64,000 nt of DNA from Scandinavium sp036495715. Its GTDB lineage: Bacteria > Pseudomonadota > Gammaproteobacteria > Enterobacterales > Enterobacteriaceae. The notes beneath the pieces were generated by a model. It was not told the DNA's origin. It was given only the letters and a program-made list of their open reading frames with translations, and ran no database searches. Where the stretch lies: assembly GCA_036495715.1 (NCBI GenBank), contig DASXML010000062.1, forward strand, positions 1 through 64,000. The letters are read 5' to 3'. Shown in pieces: positions 9,357 through 17,676 of this stretch. A program made the translations under genes and the position numbers. Position 1 is the first letter of the stretch, and every line of letters starts with the position of its first letter.

Positions 9357-9851
9357 CTATGCCTCAACGTCATGCCCGACGGCATGGTAACGACGGTTGA
9401 AATAGACCAGTCCGCGCGGCTGTTCGCTGATGCGGATCGCCTGCACCTGACAGTAAAAGACCGAGTGACTGCCCACTTCGTGACAGTCGGCAATCAGGCA
9501 GTCGAAACTGGCTACCGACGAACTGAGTACCGGCGCGCCGCTGGCGAGCACCTGCCAACGGTCGTGCAGAAAACGTTGTTCAGAGCGCAGGCTGGCGTTG
9601 GCGAAAATACCGGAGAGTTCCTGGTGGTCGCTGGACAACACGTTGACGCACAGCGTGCCGTTGCGCCGAAAATGCTCGTGCGCAAACGAGTTGCGGTTCA
9701 TACACACCAGCAGCGTGGGCGGCTGGTCGGTCACGCTACAGACGGCGGACGCAGTGAAGCCAAATTTACCCGCCGGGCCGTCGGTGGTGATCACCGAAAC
9801 CGCGCTCCCGAGTTGGGCCATTGCATTACGAAATTCAGTTTGCAGTGTCAT
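9357..9851 (-). CDS. iacG: Flavin reductase of the IAA degradation pathway
   Basis: This 164-residue member of the HpaC/RutF flavin reductase family uses NAD(P)H to reduce a flavin and probably supplies FADH2 or FMNH2 to the oxygenase IacA. The family opening LQTEFRNAMAQLGSAVSVITTDG, with the downstream ASAVCSVTDQPPTLLVCMN segment, is present. It sits 10 bases after iacF. The symbol follows gene order iacHABICDEFG, which this cluster reproduces exactly. Confidence 0.85.
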   Translation of the reverse strand: MTLQTEFRNAMAQLGSAVSVITTDGPAGKFGFTASAVCSVTDQPPTLLVCMNRNSFAHEHFRRNGTLCVNVLSSDHQELSGIFANASLRSEQRFLHDRWQVLASGAPVLSSSVASFDCLIADCHEVGSHSVFYCQVQAIRISEQPRGLVYFNRRYHAVGHDVEA

Positions 9852-9861
9852 GGGTTACTCC

Positions 9862-10794
9862 TTACAAATCGATAACCAGGCGGCCGCACTTCGCGCGCGA
9901 ACAGCACAGCAACATCTGGTCGCCGTCGGCCTTTTCTTCATCGGTGAGATAGCTGTCGCGGTGATCCGGCTCGCCTTCCAGCACGTCAGTCAGGCAACTG
10001 CCGCAAATCCCCTGTTTACAGGAAACGGTGACTTTCAGCCCCGCCTGCGCCAACGCGTCAACAATGGTCTGATCTTCCAGCACCTTAACGGTGATGCCAC
10101 TGGTCGCTGCCACCACTTCAAACGCTTCACCGCCGGTTTGTACCTCCGCGCTGAAACACTCCTGATGACACTGTTCCGGCAGATAACCGTGGTGTGCTGC
10201 CCGTTCGCTGACCGCCTCCATCAACCGCGTCGGGCCGCAGACATAAACATGCGTGTTCGGCGGCACGTCGCTCAGCACCGCGTCGAGATCCAGGCGCTGT
10301 TCATCGCTGAAATGCAGTCGTACCTGTTCGGCAAACAGCGCGTTTTCCAGCTGTGGCAGAAACGCCGCCTGCGAACGCGAACGGGCGCAGTAATAGAGCG
10401 AGAAAGAGCGCCCGGCGGCATGCAGTTCAGCAGCCATCGCCAGCATCGGCGTGATGCCAATCCCACCGCCAATCAGCAGGCTGTGGCTCGCGTTAGCGTC
10501 GAGCGTAAACAGATTGCGCGGCTCGCTGACGGCAATCACATCGCCTTCTCGCAGCGCATGTACCGCCCGCGATCCGCCCTGCGAATGGGCGTCTTTAAGA
10601 ATACCGAGCTGATAGTGATGCGCGTCCTGCGGGTCGCCGCACAGCGAGTACGGACGCACCAAATCCTCGGTCAGATGCAGGTCAATATGCGCCCCGGCGC
10701 TGAACGGCGGCAGCGCGATGCCTTCGGCATGTGCCAGCGTCAGCAGGACCACATCGCCCTGCAACTCGCGTCGGATAACCTGAAGTGTCAGCAT
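9862..10794 (-). CDS. iacF: Ring-hydroxylating dioxygenase reductase (FAD, NAD, 2Fe-2S)
   Basis: This 310-residue electron-transfer protein has an N-terminal FAD domain (RPYSLCG near residue 49), an NAD domain (GGGIGITPM) and a C-terminal plant-type 2Fe-2S ferredoxin domain with Cys in CKQGICGSC and a distal Cys near LLCCSRAK. This is the phthalate-dioxygenase-reductase/VanB layout. It should pass electrons from NADH to the IacC-IacD oxygenase. The neighbours are iacE (10-base gap) and iacG. Confidence 0.88.
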   Translation of the reverse strand: MLTLQVIRRELQGDVVLLTLAHAEGIALPPFSAGAHIDLHLTEDLVRPYSLCGDPQDAHHYQLGILKDAHSQGGSRAVHALREGDVIAVSEPRNLFTLDANASHSLLIGGGIGITPMLAMAAELHAAGRSFSLYYCARSRSQAAFLPQLENALFAEQVRLHFSDEQRLDLDAVLSDVPPNTHVYVCGPTRLMEAVSERAAHHGYLPEQCHQECFSAEVQTGGEAFEVVAATSGITVKVLEDQTIVDALAQAGLKVTVSCKQGICGSCLTDVLEGEPDHRDSYLTDEEKADGDQMLLCCSRAKCGRLVIDL

Positions 10795-10803
10795 GTTGAC
10801 TCC

Positions 10804-11544
10804 TTAGCGCATGAACAAGCCGCCGTTGATGTCCCAGGTCGCCCCGGTGACAAACGACGCCTGCGGAGAAGCCAGCAATGCCACGACCTGAGCGATAAAT
10901 TCCGCTTCGCCCAGTTGGCCGACCGGGATCATCTGCAACAGCCCCGCCATTTTTTCTTCCGGCACCAGCGCATGCACCATCGGCGAATCAATCGGGCCGG
11001 GCGCGATGGCGTTGACCGTCACCCCGGATTTGCTGAGTTCGCGGGCAAAGATTTTGGTGAGGGTCAAAATGCCGCCTTTCGACGCGGCGTAGTGTGCGCC
11101 CGACGCGGTGCCGCCGTTTTGTCCGGCCAGTGATGCCAGATTAATGATTCGCCCGTAGCCACGGCTGGCGAAATAGCGCCCCATCGTCTGACAGCCAACA
11201 AACGTGCCGCGCAGATTGGTGGTGATCACCCGGTCAAATTCATCAACGCTGATGTCCATCACCGGCGTCGCCAGCGTCAGCGCGGCGTTATTCACCAGCA
11301 CCTCGAGGCTGCCAAATTTATCGAGCGTCGCCGCCAGCGCGCGATCAAAATCCTGCGGCTGGCGAATATCCAGCCCCAGCGCCAGCACGTTTCCCTCGCC
11401 GTTATCAAGACGATCCGCCGCCTGCTGCGCACGCGCCACGTCAACGTCGGTCAGCACCACCTGATAACCCTGTGCCAGCAAGCGACTGGCAATCACATTG
11501 CCCACCCCGGCCGCCGCGCCGGTCACTAATGCGGTTTGCGTCAT
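10804..11544 (-). CDS. iacE: Short-chain dehydrogenase of the IAA pathway
   Basis: This 246-residue SDR has the nucleotide-binding TGAAAGVG near the N-terminus, NNAA, a catalytic Ser (NLASLAGQ) and YAASK. In characterised iac clusters IacE acts after IacA on the oxidised indole ring, on the way to dioxindole-3-acetate. The assignment rests on the family plus exact position between iacD and iacF. The start ATG is 9 bases after iacD. Confidence 0.85.
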   Translation of the reverse strand: MTQTALVTGAAAGVGNVIASRLLAQGYQVVLTDVDVARAQQAADRLDNGEGNVLALGLDIRQPQDFDRALAATLDKFGSLEVLVNNAALTLATPVMDISVDEFDRVITTNLRGTFVGCQTMGRYFASRGYGRIINLASLAGQNGGTASGAHYAASKGGILTLTKIFARELSKSGVTVNAIAPGPIDSPMVHALVPEEKMAGLLQMIPVGQLGEAEFIAQVVALLASPQASFVTGATWDINGGLFMR

Positions 11545-11553
11545 ACGCCCCCC

Positions 11554-12036
11554 TTACAGGATGTAACCGATGCTGTGCAGCACATCGTCGCTGTTAACCA
11601 GGCGGATCACTTTTTGCGTAATCAACCAGCCGTCGCCCTCGCGCTGCAATTGCCAGGTGATGTCCGCCGCATAATGACGACTGTGGCCTTTGCGGTGTTC
11701 CCACAAAGACTGCGCGCCGCGCACGACGATCAACTGCTCGTTCGCCTCCAGCACCCGAAAACGCGACAGCGTGCGCAGCGTTCTGGCGCGCGGGGTGGTG
11801 GAAATCGACTCGCCGCTGTACAGGCGTTTCACGCGTTTTTCCCGCATGTGGTGATCGTCGCAGGCGTAGTTCAGCGTGTTTTTAAAATCGGTTTCAGCCG
11901 GGTCAATCGGCACCACGTACAGCCCGTCGCGCTGCCACAGTTCCAGCCAGGCGTTGAATTCGCCCTGATCGAGCAGGTCCCCTTCGAGATTAACCACTGT
12001 CATGGCGGTAAAGAGTGCAGAATCTGGCGTCATCAT
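11554..12036 (-). CDS. iacD: Aromatic-ring-hydroxylating dioxygenase, beta subunit
   Basis: This is a 160-residue small subunit with the SnoaL/NTF2-like fold of the ring-hydroxylating dioxygenase beta family. It has no metal site and packs with the alpha subunit. The paired ATGATG at 12036-12031 overlaps the TGA of iacC, and GGAGGG lies seven to ten bases upstream. This start is therefore chosen over the in-frame start 30 bases earlier and implies translational coupling. With IacC it should complete conversion of the oxindole intermediate to catechol. Confidence 0.86.
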   Translation of the reverse strand: MMTPDSALFTAMTVVNLEGDLLDQGEFNAWLELWQRDGLYVVPIDPAETDFKNTLNYACDDHHMREKRVKRLYSGESISTTPRARTLRTLSRFRVLEANEQLIVVRGAQSLWEHRKGHSRHYAADITWQLQREGDGWLITQKVIRLVNSDDVLHSIGYIL

Positions 12037-13346
12037 TGTTCGCCCTCCGTCATCAACTTTTTCCACTGCTGATACGCCGCGCGCATTCCCGTTTCGGCAC
12101 TGACGTCGCTGCGTACACCGTCATCAGAACAGTATTCGCCCGCCAGCCCGCGATTAAGCATGATCCACAGGTCATCACCCGCCGTGGCCCCGCGCTGTAC
12201 GCGCTCCCACGCCTCTGAATCATCCGGCGTGCCGAAGCCCATCGGCCCCTGGAAATGTTCATGCAGACGTAAGCGCGCCTGGTTGGCGATTTCCGGCCCG
12301 CCGTCCATGGTGATCACCGCATGGTGGATTTCGGTTTCGTTGACCGACACCGGCTGAAGCACACGGAAGAACGCCATTGAACAGGCGATATTCGGAAAGA
12401 TATTGAGGTTGAAACCAGACCCGCCGACGGCACGCACAATACGTCTGACTTGTTGCTCGTCGTGATCGACACGCAGTGCGTCGGCCAGTTCAGTGAAGCG
12501 TTCCGGGATCGGCGCATCAAGATTGGCATCCAGATCCACCAGTTCCGGGATCATCACCATCACGCTGTGACCGTTACCGAGATCTTCGACATACCCGCTG
12601 CCGTCGACGAAATTGAGCATCTCTTCGGTCTGCTTATCAACCGAACTCAGGAACGAACGGTGAACCACCGGGAAGTGATAGCCATCGGTGGTGTTTTCGA
12701 GCTGAATTTTCCAGTTGCCGGGAAAGCGAAAACGGTGCGCCGGGCCGGTTTTGATCGGATAGCCCGCGCCCTGCTTCATGAACAAGTCCATCCACTTTTT
12801 GGCGGTGCCGAGAAAATCGTCCAGCGGTTCAATCTGCTCGTTGAAGGTGGCAAAAATCATCCCCGCATACTGTTCGGTGCGCAGCGACACCAGCCCCAAC
12901 TCGCCCTTTTCCAACTGGTCGGCATAGCTTTCCGGGTGCGGCACGCCGCGCAGACTGCCGTCCAGCGCATAGCCCCAGCCGTGATACGGACAAACAAAAC
13001 TGTTGGTTTTGCCGCTGCGATGTTCGCACACCGTGGCGGCGCGATGGCGGCAGCGGTTCAGCAGTGTATGAACGGCACCTTTGCGTCCACGTACCACGAT
13101 CACCGGCTGGGTGCCGATTTCAGTGGTTTTAAAACTGCCGGTTTCCGGGATTTCGCTCTCATGCGCCACCCAGACCCAGGTCTTGCTGAAAATACGGTCC
13201 AGTTCGAGCTGGAACAGCGCAGCCGAGGTATACAGCGAGGTGTGTACCCGGTCAGATTTCACTAACGCCGCAATCTCCGCGCCGGAAAGCGTCGGCGGCA
13301 TGGTGGTGTCGATATTCTTCACATTAATGAGGTGGTCGCATTGCAT
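12033..13346 (-). CDS. iacC: Aromatic-ring-hydroxylating dioxygenase, alpha subunit
   Basis: This catalytic subunit is about 437 residues. It has the Rieske motif C-R-H ... C-P-Y-H in NRCRHRAATVCEHRSG and FVCPYHGW, and the mononuclear iron site in DGYHFPVVHRS. The oxygenase acts late in IAA breakdown, releasing catechol with IacD and reductase IacF. ATG 13346 is preferred because AGGAGA sits about seven bases before it. ATG 13352 lies too close to that site, and starts further upstream overlap iacI. Confidence 0.88.
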   Translation of the reverse strand: MQCDHLINVKNIDTTMPPTLSGAEIAALVKSDRVHTSLYTSAALFQLELDRIFSKTWVWVAHESEIPETGSFKTTEIGTQPVIVVRGRKGAVHTLLNRCRHRAATVCEHRSGKTNSFVCPYHGWGYALDGSLRGVPHPESYADQLEKGELGLVSLRTEQYAGMIFATFNEQIEPLDDFLGTAKKWMDLFMKQGAGYPIKTGPAHRFRFPGNWKIQLENTTDGYHFPVVHRSFLSSVDKQTEEMLNFVDGSGYVEDLGNGHSVMVMIPELVDLDANLDAPIPERFTELADALRVDHDEQQVRRIVRAVGGSGFNLNIFPNIACSMAFFRVLQPVSVNETEIHHAVITMDGGPEIANQARLRLHEHFQGPMGFGTPDDSEAWERVQRGATAGDDLWIMLNRGLAGEYCSDDGVRSDVSAETGMRAAYQQWKKLMTEGEQ

Positions 13347-13365
13347 GTCCATTCTCCTGCACGTC

Positions 13366-13878
13366 TTATTTTTTATCCGGGACGGGTAAAGCATCCGCCG
13401 CGTGCCAGTGGTCTACCGGGCGGCTGAACAGGTTGCGGGTGGTGAAATGGCGCATCACCATCGCCCCCGCGTCACGAACAAAGGTCACATTGATTTCCGC
13501 CGCATTCAGGTGCGCGCCACCGGCGCTAAACGCCGAGGTTTGCAGCATCAGCCAGCGGCCACGCAGTTGTCCGTTCGGCTCATGCCACAGCGCTTCGGAA
13601 CAGAGAAAGTGCGCGTTCATCACGAAATGCGCGGGCTGTTGCACATAGCCCGCCATCATGCTGACAATCGCGGCGCGCCCTTGATGACGGCCCAGACGGG
13701 TGGCATAGGGTTCGCCGAGTCCTTCCCAGCAGGCGTCTTCGCAGAACAGTTCGCCAATCGCCTGCACCGTTTCGAGGGTATCGAGGCTGTCGCACAAGCG
13801 CATGTACTGGCTGATGCACACACGTGCGGCCTGGTCATCTTCGAGCTGCTGTAAACGCAGCGCATCCGGGGCGTTCAT
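13366..13878 (-). CDS. iacI: SnoaL/NTF2-like protein of the IAA pathway
   Basis: This protein of about 170 residues has a SnoaL-like fold resembling dioxygenase small subunits (ARVCISQYMRLCD near the N-terminus, then RHQGRAAIVSMMAGYV). Its role in IAA catabolism is not established in the literature I know. The name follows gene order between iacB and iacC. GGAG six bases before ATG 13878 favours that start, but ATG 13890, sharing a base with the iacB stop (TGATG), is also possible. Confidence 0.75.
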   Translation of the reverse strand: MNAPDALRLQQLEDDQAARVCISQYMRLCDSLDTLETVQAIGELFCEDACWEGLGEPYATRLGRHQGRAAIVSMMAGYVQQPAHFVMNAHFLCSEALWHEPNGQLRGRWLMLQTSAFSAGGAHLNAAEINVTFVRDAGAMVMRHFTTRNLFSRPVDHWHAADALPVPDKK

Positions 13879-13889
13879 CGACGACTCCA

Positions 13890-14249
13890 TCAGTTCTGAA
13901 TAATCAGTTCACGGCCCACGCGAGCTTCGATTTTGCAGTACTTCCACAGCTTGCTGCCGCTGTCGCCGACCGGCGTGGTGCGGAATAAATTGCACACCGC
14001 CGCAACGTTTTCCAGACGCTCGGCGTCGGCTAACACATACGTCGTCCACGGCGCGGTGGTGGACGGGCCGACCATCAGCTGGTCGTCATCCATGTTGCCG
14101 ATAACGGAGATCCCCGGCGTTTCGTCGATGCCTTTCATCATCACGCCGAACGCGCCCCACACCTGTTTGGCTTCCGTCGGGGTCGCGTCGAAAAAGTTCT
14201 GGTTTACGCCGATACAAAACAGCACGCGCAAAGTGGTTGGTTGGCTCAT
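13890..14249 (-). CDS. iacB: Small conserved protein of the IAA pathway
   Basis: This is a 119-residue soluble protein beginning MSQPTTLRVLFCIGVNQNF, without signal peptide or known catalytic motif. Its length and content suggest a ferredoxin-like alpha/beta barrel. It is always found next to iacA in iac clusters. A helper role in IAA oxidation has been proposed but not shown. ATG 14249 is preceded by AAGGAG at good spacing and overlaps no gene. iacA ends 15 bases upstream. Confidence 0.8.
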   Translation of the reverse strand: MSQPTTLRVLFCIGVNQNFFDATPTEAKQVWGAFGVMMKGIDETPGISVIGNMDDDQLMVGPSTTAPWTTYVLADAERLENVAAVCNLFRTTPVGDSGSKLWKYCKIEARVGRELIIQN

Positions 14250-14263
14250 CTGTTGCTCCTTAA

Positions 14264-15391
14264 TCACAAATAACCGGGCAGCGGTTTGCCGCCGAAAAAG
14301 ACCGTACCGGCATTGAGGTACGAGAGGTCGCCCATAAAGGCATGTTGGGTGATCACCAGCGTGTCGCGCACATAGCGTTGCAGCGGGCTGGTCATCGTTA
14401 CGCCGCTCATGCCGTTCAGCGCCAGCGCCTGGCGCGCCACCTCGGCGGCCACGCGGGTGACGTGAGTGGATGAAAGACGTAACGCGTTAATCTGTTCGCT
14501 GCTGGCGTCGTCGCCTGCCAGCAGACGCTGCCAGACATCATCCATCGCTTCATAAAACCAGGCACGGGCCGAACGTAAATCCGCTTCGCAACGGGCAATT
14601 TGCATCTGCGCCTGCGGTCTGTCGGCCAGACGCGGCGCACCGGTCACCGACTGTTGACGATGGGCAATGGTGTAGATTTCGTTGAGTGCGGCGCGGGCGA
14701 CGCCAAGTGCCACGACAGATAACACCTGGGTGGCGAGTGAAAGCACCGGATAGCGATACAGCGGGCCGTCCAGATTCAGCGCGCCGCCGCGAACAAAGGT
14801 CCATTCGTGCGGCACAAAGGCGTCGTTAACCACCAGATCATGGCTACCGGTTCCGGCGAGACCGACGGTGTCCCACACCGGATCAATCTGCACGCTTTCG
14901 CGCGGTAACACCGCCATGCGTGGCAACGCCTGATCGGCATCCGGCAGAATGCCTACGCCCAAAACAGACGCGCCCATGCTGCCGCTGGCAAAGCTCCAGC
15001 GCCCGCTAACGCGGTAGCCGCCGTCGGCCTGTTGTGCTTTTTGCGTCGGGAAAATACCGCCCGCAAACACCACATCTGGCCCGTCGCGATAGAGTGCTTT
15101 CAGGGTGTCAGGCGGCAGTGCGCCGAGGTAAAACGGGCTCATACCGAAACTGGCAACCCAGCCCGCAGAACCGTCGGCGGTGGAGATTTGCTCAACCAGT
15201 TCGCAAAACTGCGCCGGGGAACATTCGTCGCCGCCGTACAGCTTCGGCACCAGCGCGCGATATACACCCACCTGCTGAAAACGGGCGATCACATCGGCCG
15301 AAATATGGCGCTGATGCTCAAAATCGGCACTGCGAGTGGCGACATCACTCAGCAGCGGAACCAGCTCCTCACGAACATGTACGGCAGACAT
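14264..15391 (-). CDS. iacA: IAA oxygenase, acyl-CoA-dehydrogenase-like flavoprotein
   Basis: This 375-residue protein has the acyl-CoA dehydrogenase fold (N-terminal helices about 1-110, middle beta barrel to about 230, C-terminal helical bundle), as in flavin-dependent group D monooxygenases. It includes SGRWSFASGS and WDTVGLAGTGSHDLVV. IacA performs the first attack on the indole ring of IAA using reduced flavin, presumably from IacG. It is 105 bases downstream of iacH, with a hairpin in that gap. Confidence 0.88.
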   Translation of the reverse strand: MSAVHVREELVPLLSDVATRSADFEHQRHISADVIARFQQVGVYRALVPKLYGGDECSPAQFCELVEQISTADGSAGWVASFGMSPFYLGALPPDTLKALYRDGPDVVFAGGIFPTQKAQQADGGYRVSGRWSFASGSMGASVLGVGILPDADQALPRMAVLPRESVQIDPVWDTVGLAGTGSHDLVVNDAFVPHEWTFVRGGALNLDGPLYRYPVLSLATQVLSVVALGVARAALNEIYTIAHRQQSVTGAPRLADRPQAQMQIARCEADLRSARAWFYEAMDDVWQRLLAGDDASSEQINALRLSSTHVTRVAAEVARQALALNGMSGVTMTSPLQRYVRDTLVITQHAFMGDLSYLNAGTVFFGGKPLPGYL

Positions 15392-15413
15392 AGCTTCCTC
15401 CGAATTTTTTATC

Positions 15414-15443
15414 TGCGGCGTTTCGAGGACGAACGAAGCCGCA
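15414..15443 (-). other. Hairpin in the iacH-iacA gap
   Basis: Arms TGCGGC and GCCGCA close an inner TTCG-AGGA-CGAA stem-loop within the 105-base gap. No T-run follows in the direction of transcription. An mRNA processing or stability role is more likely than termination, but this is speculative. Confidence 0.4.
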
Positions 15444-15496
15444 ATGAGTCGTACTCACTGAATCATCTGGAAAAAAGAACCGCTAAGAAGACGTGG

Positions 15497-16621
15497 CTAG
15501 TGGCGTCGTCGCTGAGTCAGCCATTCGGCGGCCTGCACCAGCAATCCGTCGTGGCCTTTGGCGGCCACTAGCTGCAATGAAACGGGGCGACCCTTGAGTT
15601 CGCCGACGGGTAACGTGAGTGCCGGGTGGCCGCTGAGATTGAACGGACGCACCAGTCGGGTGAGATTGACTACGCTAAGCGGATCGTGCGCCTCGTCTAG
15701 CGTCGGCGGCAGCTCCGGTAACGTTGCCAGCGCCAGCAGCGGCGTTTGCGCCAGTAAGGCATCCACGTCTGATGTAAAGTGCGAACGCACACTTTCTGCG
15801 TCCTGCAACGCATCGGCACTGATATCCGCCCCGGCGCGAATGCGGGTCGCCACATCGGCCGACACCTTGCCGCTCGCCAGTAGCGGATTGAGCGACAGCC
15901 AATTTTCGTGGCTGATAATCGTCAACCCGGCGCGGTGCGCATCGGCTAACGTTGACAGTTCCATCGGGCGAGGCGCGATGCCACGCTGAGTCAGGAATGT
16001 AAGAAGGGTTGCGTCGATTTCAGGCGTCGCGGCGGAAATAAACCCCATCGCCGGAAGTGCGGTCAGCAGCTCGCCGACAGGAACCGACAGCCGCGTCATC
16101 ACCTGACGTAAAACCTGCGCATCGCGGGAAAATATCCCCACGCAGTCCAGCGAACTGTCGGCGGGCATCACACCCTGGCGACTCAGCACGCCGTAGCCCG
16201 GTTTCAGGCCCATGATGGCGCAACAGGCCGCAGGCATCCGGACTGAACCGCCGGTATCGGTGCCGAGGGAGAAATCGACGGAGCCGGAGGCGACCACTGC
16301 CGCAGAACCGCTCGATGACCCGCCGGGGATCAGCGCCGGATAGCGTGGATTCAGCGGCGTGCCGCTCCACGGGTTAATCCCCGTCACGCCGAACGCCAGT
16401 TCATGCAGCGTGGTTTTGCCGGTCAGCGTGCAATGCTTTTCCAGCAAGGTCGCAACAACGCTGGCATGGTGTTTTTCCACCGGCACATTTTCCAGCGCCA
16501 GGCAACCGGCCTGAGTGCGATACCCGGCGACGTCCAGCGTGTCTTTGACCGCGAAATGTAAATCGCCCTCACCGAGGACGAACTGACTGACGTACCCATC
16601 GCTCACAGAAACTGGCTTCAT
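15497..16621 (-). CDS. iacH: Amidase-family protein of the IAA pathway
   Basis: This 374-residue amidase-signature hydrolase has the Ser-cisSer-Lys core recognisable in GGSSSGSAAVVASG and SLGTDTGGSVRMPAACC. IacH heads the iac operon in characterised strains. Its substrate is not firmly known; hydrolysis of an amide such as an indoleacetamide-type compound or a ring-opened intermediate is a family-based guess. ATG 16621 is preferred to GTG 16630, with AAGGTGAG upstream. Confidence 0.85.
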   Translation of the reverse strand: MKPVSVSDGYVSQFVLGEGDLHFAVKDTLDVAGYRTQAGCLALENVPVEKHHASVVATLLEKHCTLTGKTTLHELAFGVTGINPWSGTPLNPRYPALIPGGSSSGSAAVVASGSVDFSLGTDTGGSVRMPAACCAIMGLKPGYGVLSRQGVMPADSSLDCVGIFSRDAQVLRQVMTRLSVPVGELLTALPAMGFISAATPEIDATLLTFLTQRGIAPRPMELSTLADAHRAGLTIISHENWLSLNPLLASGKVSADVATRIRAGADISADALQDAESVRSHFTSDVDALLAQTPLLALATLPELPPTLDEAHDPLSVVNLTRLVRPFNLSGHPALTLPVGELKGRPVSLQLVAAKGHDGLLVQAAEWLTQRRRH

Positions 16622-16953
16622 GATTCTCACCTTGACCAGAAAAAACGAATCAGATTCAGGCAGGCCGTCAATGCGGCGCTTTGTCCTGACTAACGTTAGG
16701 TCAACTATGGAAGAATTACGTGAATATTCAAGTAATATTTCACGTTAAATTCACCGTGTCGCAACAATTAATTAACCTTTATCTTAAAAAGGCTATTTGA
16801 TTAGGATGATGAAAAACAACGTAAAAACAGGCAGGCAGGGGGAAATGCCGTCATGGTGGCCCATGACGACGCATCAGGAAAAAGTATTGAATTACAGGGG
16901 ATTATAAGAAATCGCTACCGAGGTCACACATTCGCCATTCGGCAGTATGAACG
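16622..16953 (-). promoter_or_regulatory. iacH promoter region with two candidate IacR operators
   Basis: This is a 332-base non-coding gap between iacR and iacH. It contains a TAACGTTA palindrome flanked by TGAC and GGTCA (16687-16703) and a larger AT-rich inverted repeat, ACGTGAATATT and AATATTTCACGT (16718-16745). Both lie 65-125 bases before the iacH start. Such sites suit a MarR dimer. Binding by IacR is inferred from position. Confidence 0.55.
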
Positions 16954-17427
16954 CTAGAGCTCGTTGAGATTATCCAGCACTTTCGCCAACGACAGATTCA
17001 TTTTAGCCACCTGATTTGACGTCATGCCCTTGAAGCCTTTATCGAACACTTTGCTCGCCTGAGCATAGGCCTCTTCGACCTTTTGCCGTCCGAGTTCGGT
17101 CAACATCACTTCGGTCACGCGGGCGTCATTTTCGCTGCTGGCGGTGGTCACCAGGCCATCTTCCCGTAAACGCCCCACAATTTTGGTTACGGTCGGCATT
17201 TTTGCCATCGCGTATTCCGAAATCTGCGAAATGCTGGCTTTACCGTACTGGTGCGTCACCATTAACACCCGAAAGCCGGAGACATCGAGCTGCGCTTTTT
17301 TCAGTTCAATTTCCATAATTTGCGTGTAGCGCGCGTAGACGTTCACTATCCAGTAAAACGGGAACTCTTCGCGATGAAAGCCGGCGTCGGATGCAGTCTC
17401 TTCAGCCGTGTTTTTTATCGTACTCAT
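16954..17427 (-). CDS. iacR: MarR-family regulator of IAA catabolism
   Basis: This 157-residue MarR-type winged-helix protein contains FRVLMVTHQYGKASISQISE and the wing ENDARVTEVMLTELG. It lies directly upstream of the iac operon in the same orientation, as IacR does in characterised clusters, where it represses iac genes until IAA or a metabolite is present. The start MSTIKNTAEE at 17427 is chosen because AAGGAA lies five bases before it. The earlier in-frame start at 17451 lacks a site. Confidence 0.85.
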   Translation of the reverse strand: MSTIKNTAEETASDAGFHREEFPFYWIVNVYARYTQIMEIELKKAQLDVSGFRVLMVTHQYGKASISQISEYAMAKMPTVTKIVGRLREDGLVTTASSENDARVTEVMLTELGRQKVEEAYAQASKVFDKGFKGMTSNQVAKMNLSLAKVLDNLNEL

Positions 17428-17676
17428 GCGTTTCCTTAGCAAATAAAGCACCAGATAACGCGATTATACCTGCGAATCTGTAACGGCTATAGCGCCATCA
17501 CGCCTACAGAAACCCCCCTGATCTGCAAGGCGCGATCGCCGTCGCATTATGATTCATAAATGCCATGCACATAACAATTACGTATCATTTTCTGAACATT
17601 ACATTGACGTTTCGCCTGGTTGTTTTCTATACGTTTAGCCGTCCTGCACACGCATAACCACAATGTGGAGCTATTC

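Noticed and set aside
9598..11133. 511-codon open frame on the plus strand opposite iacG, iacF and iacE
   Set aside because: It is antisense to three well-supported enzyme genes, has no recognisable domain and is rich in Arg, Gln and His, as expected of a shadow of GC-rich genes. The long frame results from codon bias.
12450..13265. 271-codon open frame opposite iacC
   Set aside because: It is antisense to the Rieske oxygenase gene, with composition typical of a shadow frame.
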